Source: Lentzea waywayandensis (lineage in GTDB: Bacteria; Actinomycetota; Actinomycetes; Mycobacteriales; Pseudonocardiaceae). Taken from it: a DNA stretch of 64,000 nucleotides. The translations under genes were made by a program, and so were the position numbers. Below, piece by piece: positions 62,013 to 64,000 of this stretch. The stretch covers positions 1-64,000 of the forward strand of contig NZ_FOYL01000003.1 in assembly GCF_900115955.1 (NCBI RefSeq). The letters are read 5' to 3'. Within the stretch, counting starts at the first letter, position 1; each line of letters opens with the position of its first letter. The notes under the pieces are model-generated. The model made no database searches, was not told the DNA's origin, and worked only from the letters and a program-made list of their open reading frames with translations.

Positions 62013-63821
62013 ATGAGCCTGCACGTCGCGGTCGACTTCGGCACGTCGAGCACCTGCGTCGCGATCTCCGTGCACGGCAGGGAGCCGCAGGTCGTCGTGT
62101 TCGACGGCCAGCCGCTGGTGCCGTCCGCCGTGTTCGCCGCCGCCGACGGGACGTTGTTCGTCGGTCAGGAGGCCGAGCGCCAGGCCGCGGTCGACCCCGC
62201 CCGCTACGAGCCGCACCCGAAGCGCCGCGTCGACGAGGGGGAGTTGCTGCTCGGCAGCACCGTGCTGCCCGTTGTGGACGTTGTGCGCGCGGTGCTGTCA
62301 CGAGCTGTCGGGGAAGCGCGGCGCGTCGGTGGTGGAGCGCCTGTCGACCTTCTCGTCCTCACTCATCCCGCGGACTGGGGCACGGTCCGCACCCGCGTCC
62401 TGCTCCAGGCGGCGCGCGGACTCGGCCGCGAGTTGGTGCTGGTGCCCGAACCCGTCGCCGCCGCCGTCTTCCACTCCGCGAGCCACTCCATTCCGGACGG
62501 CGCCGCGCTCGCCGTGCTCGACCTGGGCGGTGGCACGGTCGACGCCAGCGTCGTGGCGCGCGCGGGCAAGAGCTTCCGGGTGCTGTCCGCCAAGGGCGAC
62601 CCGAGCTTCGGCGGCGCAGACATCGACCAGGTGTTGCTGGAACACGTCGGCGGGCTGGTCGCGGCCAAGGATCCCGAGGCGTGGCGCCAGCTCGTCGAGG
62701 GCCGCGAGATGGCCGACCGGCGCAAGCGGCGGGTGCTGCGGCAGGACGTGCGGGGTGCCAAGGAGACGTTGTCCCGGCACGCCTACACCGACGTGCCGAT
62801 GCCGCCGCCGTTCCCCGACGCGCACGTGACGCGGTCGGACCTGGAACAGCTGATCACCGCGCCGCTGAGCCGGGCGGCCGCGCTGGCCGCCGCCACCGTC
62901 CGCGACGCCGGTCTGCGGCCCCAGCAGCTCGCCGGGGTGTTCCTGGTCGGTGGATCGAGCCGGATCCCGCTCGTGGCGCGCATGGTGCACGACCAGATCC
63001 GCGTGGTGCCGACGAGCATCGACCAGCCGGAGACGGTGGTGGCCCGCGGCGCGCTGCGGGCGGTCAGTCTCGATCCGGAACGGACCGGCGGTGTCGCCCA
63101 GCAGGCTCAGGCGAAGGGTCCGTCGGGTGAGGTGACTCACAACCTCCGGGTCGGCGACGACGCCACCCGCAAGATCACCCGCCGGATCACGCCTCCGCCT
63201 CCCGGGCAGTACCCCGTCTCGTTCCCCGCCGCCTCGTCACCGCCGCCGAGGAAGAGCAAGGCACCGCTGTTCATCGCGATAGGTGTCGTGGTCGTGCTGG
63301 CGGCGGCCGGTGTCGGTGGCTACTTCTGGCTGAACCGGGACAAGACGCCGCAGCAGCCGAATCCGCCCGGCGATCAGATCGCGGTCTACGACTACAGCTT
63401 CAGCCGTCCGGACGGGTGGGAGCAGACCGGCGGCGCGGCCGGTGATCGCCAGGTGCTTTTGCAACCGATTGAGCGCAAGAATTCCAATAGCAAACAACCG
63501 GATGCGCGTATTGCTGTGCAGGAGCAAACACTCACGTATAACAGCGACCAGGACCGAGTTCGCGCGTTGAGTGAGTTGAAGGGCCTGTATCAGCAACGCA
63601 AGGACAATGGTGATGAGGTCGCCGACTTCGTCGACAACACCACATTTGCGGGGAAGTCTGTTGTTCACTATCGCGAAGTGGTCGAAGCGACCGGGGTCGA
63701 GTGGTACATCCAGTTCGCCGGCGACGTCCAGGTGAGCGTGGGCTGCCAGGCGACGGAGGCCACCAAGGCCCAGGTCCGCACCGCCTGCGAGAAGATCGTC
63801 AGCTCGCTCGTCATCAAGTAG
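62013..63821 (+). CDS. Hsp70-like, membrane-anchored T7SS-associated protein
   Basis: The 602-aa protein has an actin/Hsp70-type ATPase half: VAVDFGTSSTCVAI (phosphate 1), AVLDLGGGTVDASVV (phosphate 2), EPVAAAVFH (connect 1) and GVFLVGGSSRIPLV (adenosine loop). A Pro-rich linker follows (about 385-410), then a membrane span (about 413-437, APLFIAIGVVVVLAAAGVGGYFWL) and an external domain of about 150 residues with SFSRPDGWEQTGG. The ATPase-TM-external layout and ESX-4-like setting resemble the Rv3446c-type T7SS-associated family. There is no substrate-binding domain of classical DnaK. ATG 62013 has GGGGAAGG upstream. The external domain is locally lower in GC. Confidence 0.8.
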   Translation: MSLHVAVDFGTSSTCVAISVHGREPQVVVFDGQPLVPSAVFAAADGTLFVGQEAERQAAVDPARYEPHPKRRVDEGELLLGSTVLPVVDVVRAVLSRAVGEARRVGGGAPVDLLVLTHPADWGTVRTRVLLQAARGLGRELVLVPEPVAAAVFHSASHSIPDGAALAVLDLGGGTVDASVVARAGKSFRVLSAKGDPSFGGADIDQVLLEHVGGLVAAKDPEAWRQLVEGREMADRRKRRVLRQDVRGAKETLSRHAYTDVPMPPPFPDAHVTRSDLEQLITAPLSRAAALAAATVRDAGLRPQQLAGVFLVGGSSRIPLVARMVHDQIRVVPTSIDQPETVVARGALRAVSLDPERTGGVAQQAQAKGPSGEVTHNLRVGDDATRKITRRITPPPPGQYPVSFPAASSPPPRKSKAPLFIAIGVVVVLAAAGVGGYFWLNRDKTPQQPNPPGDQIAVYDYSFSRPDGWEQTGGAAGDRQVLLQPIERKNSNSKQPDARIAVQEQTLTYNSDQDRVRALSELKGLYQQRKDNGDEVADFVDNTTFAGKSVVHYREVVEATGVEWYIQFAGDVQVSVGCQATEATKAQVRTACEKIVSSLVIK

Positions 63822-63846
63822 CAGCCGCAACGTCAGGGAGTCGCCG

Positions 63847-64000
63847 ATGTCCGCCACCGAGGTCCTCGCCCGGTTCCGCGCCGAGGTCGGAGCCGCGGTC
63901 ACCCGTGCCGGTCGCGCGTCGGGAGAGATCGGTGAACGCAACGCCAAGCTGCGGGAACGCACGCGCGACCTCGCCGCGCAGGCGCGTGAGCGCAAGATCG
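63847..64000 (+). CDS. 5' end of an unidentified coiled-coil protein
   Basis: ATG 63847, with AGGGAG 8 nt upstream, opens a frame that runs off the window: SATEVLARFRAEVGAAVTRA and GERNAKLRERTRDLAAQARE. The visible 51 residues are highly charged and helical, likely a coiled coil. It is 25 nt after the Hsp70-like gene and probably co-transcribed, so it may be another accessory component of this secretion locus. No family recognised. Confidence 0.65.
   Translation, partial: MSATEVLARFRAEVGAAVTRAGRASGEIGERNAKLRERTRDLAAQARERKI

Overview
The window reads as chromosomal DNA of a high-GC actinomycete, most likely a member of the Pseudonocardiales (inference). The pointers are the strong G/C bias at third codon positions, frequent GTG/TTG starts, a zinc-binding S14, type VII (ESX) secretion genes and several AfsR/SARP-type regulators. 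The centre is the universal ribosomal super-cluster. It is flanked on both sides by genes connected with type VII secretion.

Layout. Positions 1-5.8 kb are an accessory strip: a truncated CDS end, a SAM methyltransferase, a decayed IS21-type istA remnant, a DUF4287 protein, a DUF418 membrane protein divergent from a TetR regulator with a 37-bp operator between them, a probable type II toxin-antitoxin pair whose promoter is embedded in an inverted repeat, a zinc-ribbon protein and a phosphotransferase. Positions 5.85-13.2 kb (minus strand) form a toxin operon: YbaB-like protein, WXG100-like protein, a 1463-aa polymorphic toxin (CpnT-like N-terminus, Pro-rich linkers, CPD-like cysteine protease, C-terminal ADP-ribosyltransferase) and a 702-aa candidate immunity protein. 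Most of these genes overlap by 4 nt. A secreted lipoprotein gene follows.

Positions 14.05-37.7 kb hold rpsL-rpsG-fusA-tuf; the S10 cluster (rpsJ to rpsQ); the spc cluster (rplN to rplO); secY-adk-map; a lipoprotein; infA-rpmJ-rpsM-rpsK-rpsD-rpoA-rplQ-truA. The rpsL and rpsJ leaders share a GGGCG-ACACGCCCGACC-type hairpin motif. A 311-bp element occurs twice, after rplO and after truA. It folds into a roughly 144-nt hairpin, and sequence changes between the copies are compensatory in the stem.

Positions 38.3-52.6 kb hold a Sec-exported subtilisin and an ESX core locus beside truA, the position expected for ESX-4: an uncharacterised gene coupled to eccE, eccB with two secreted-substrate-like genes, mycP-eccD, and eccC. 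Strong hairpin terminators separate several of these units. Positions 52.6-61.9 kb carry three large AfsR-like regulators (winged helix, BTAD, NB-ARC, TPR) and one collapsed copy. Several of their upstream regions carry direct TCACAC repeats at 11-bp spacing, as expected for SARP operators. Positions 62-64 kb carry an Hsp70-like/transmembrane protein resembling the Rv3446c-type T7SS-associated family and the start of one further gene.

How it fits together (inference): EccB/C/D/E and MycP would build the exporter. The EspC-like and WXG-like proteins, and possibly the distant WXG-toxin, would be its cargo. The regulators inserted between eccC and the Hsp70-like gene may tie ESX expression to growth stage or secondary metabolism.
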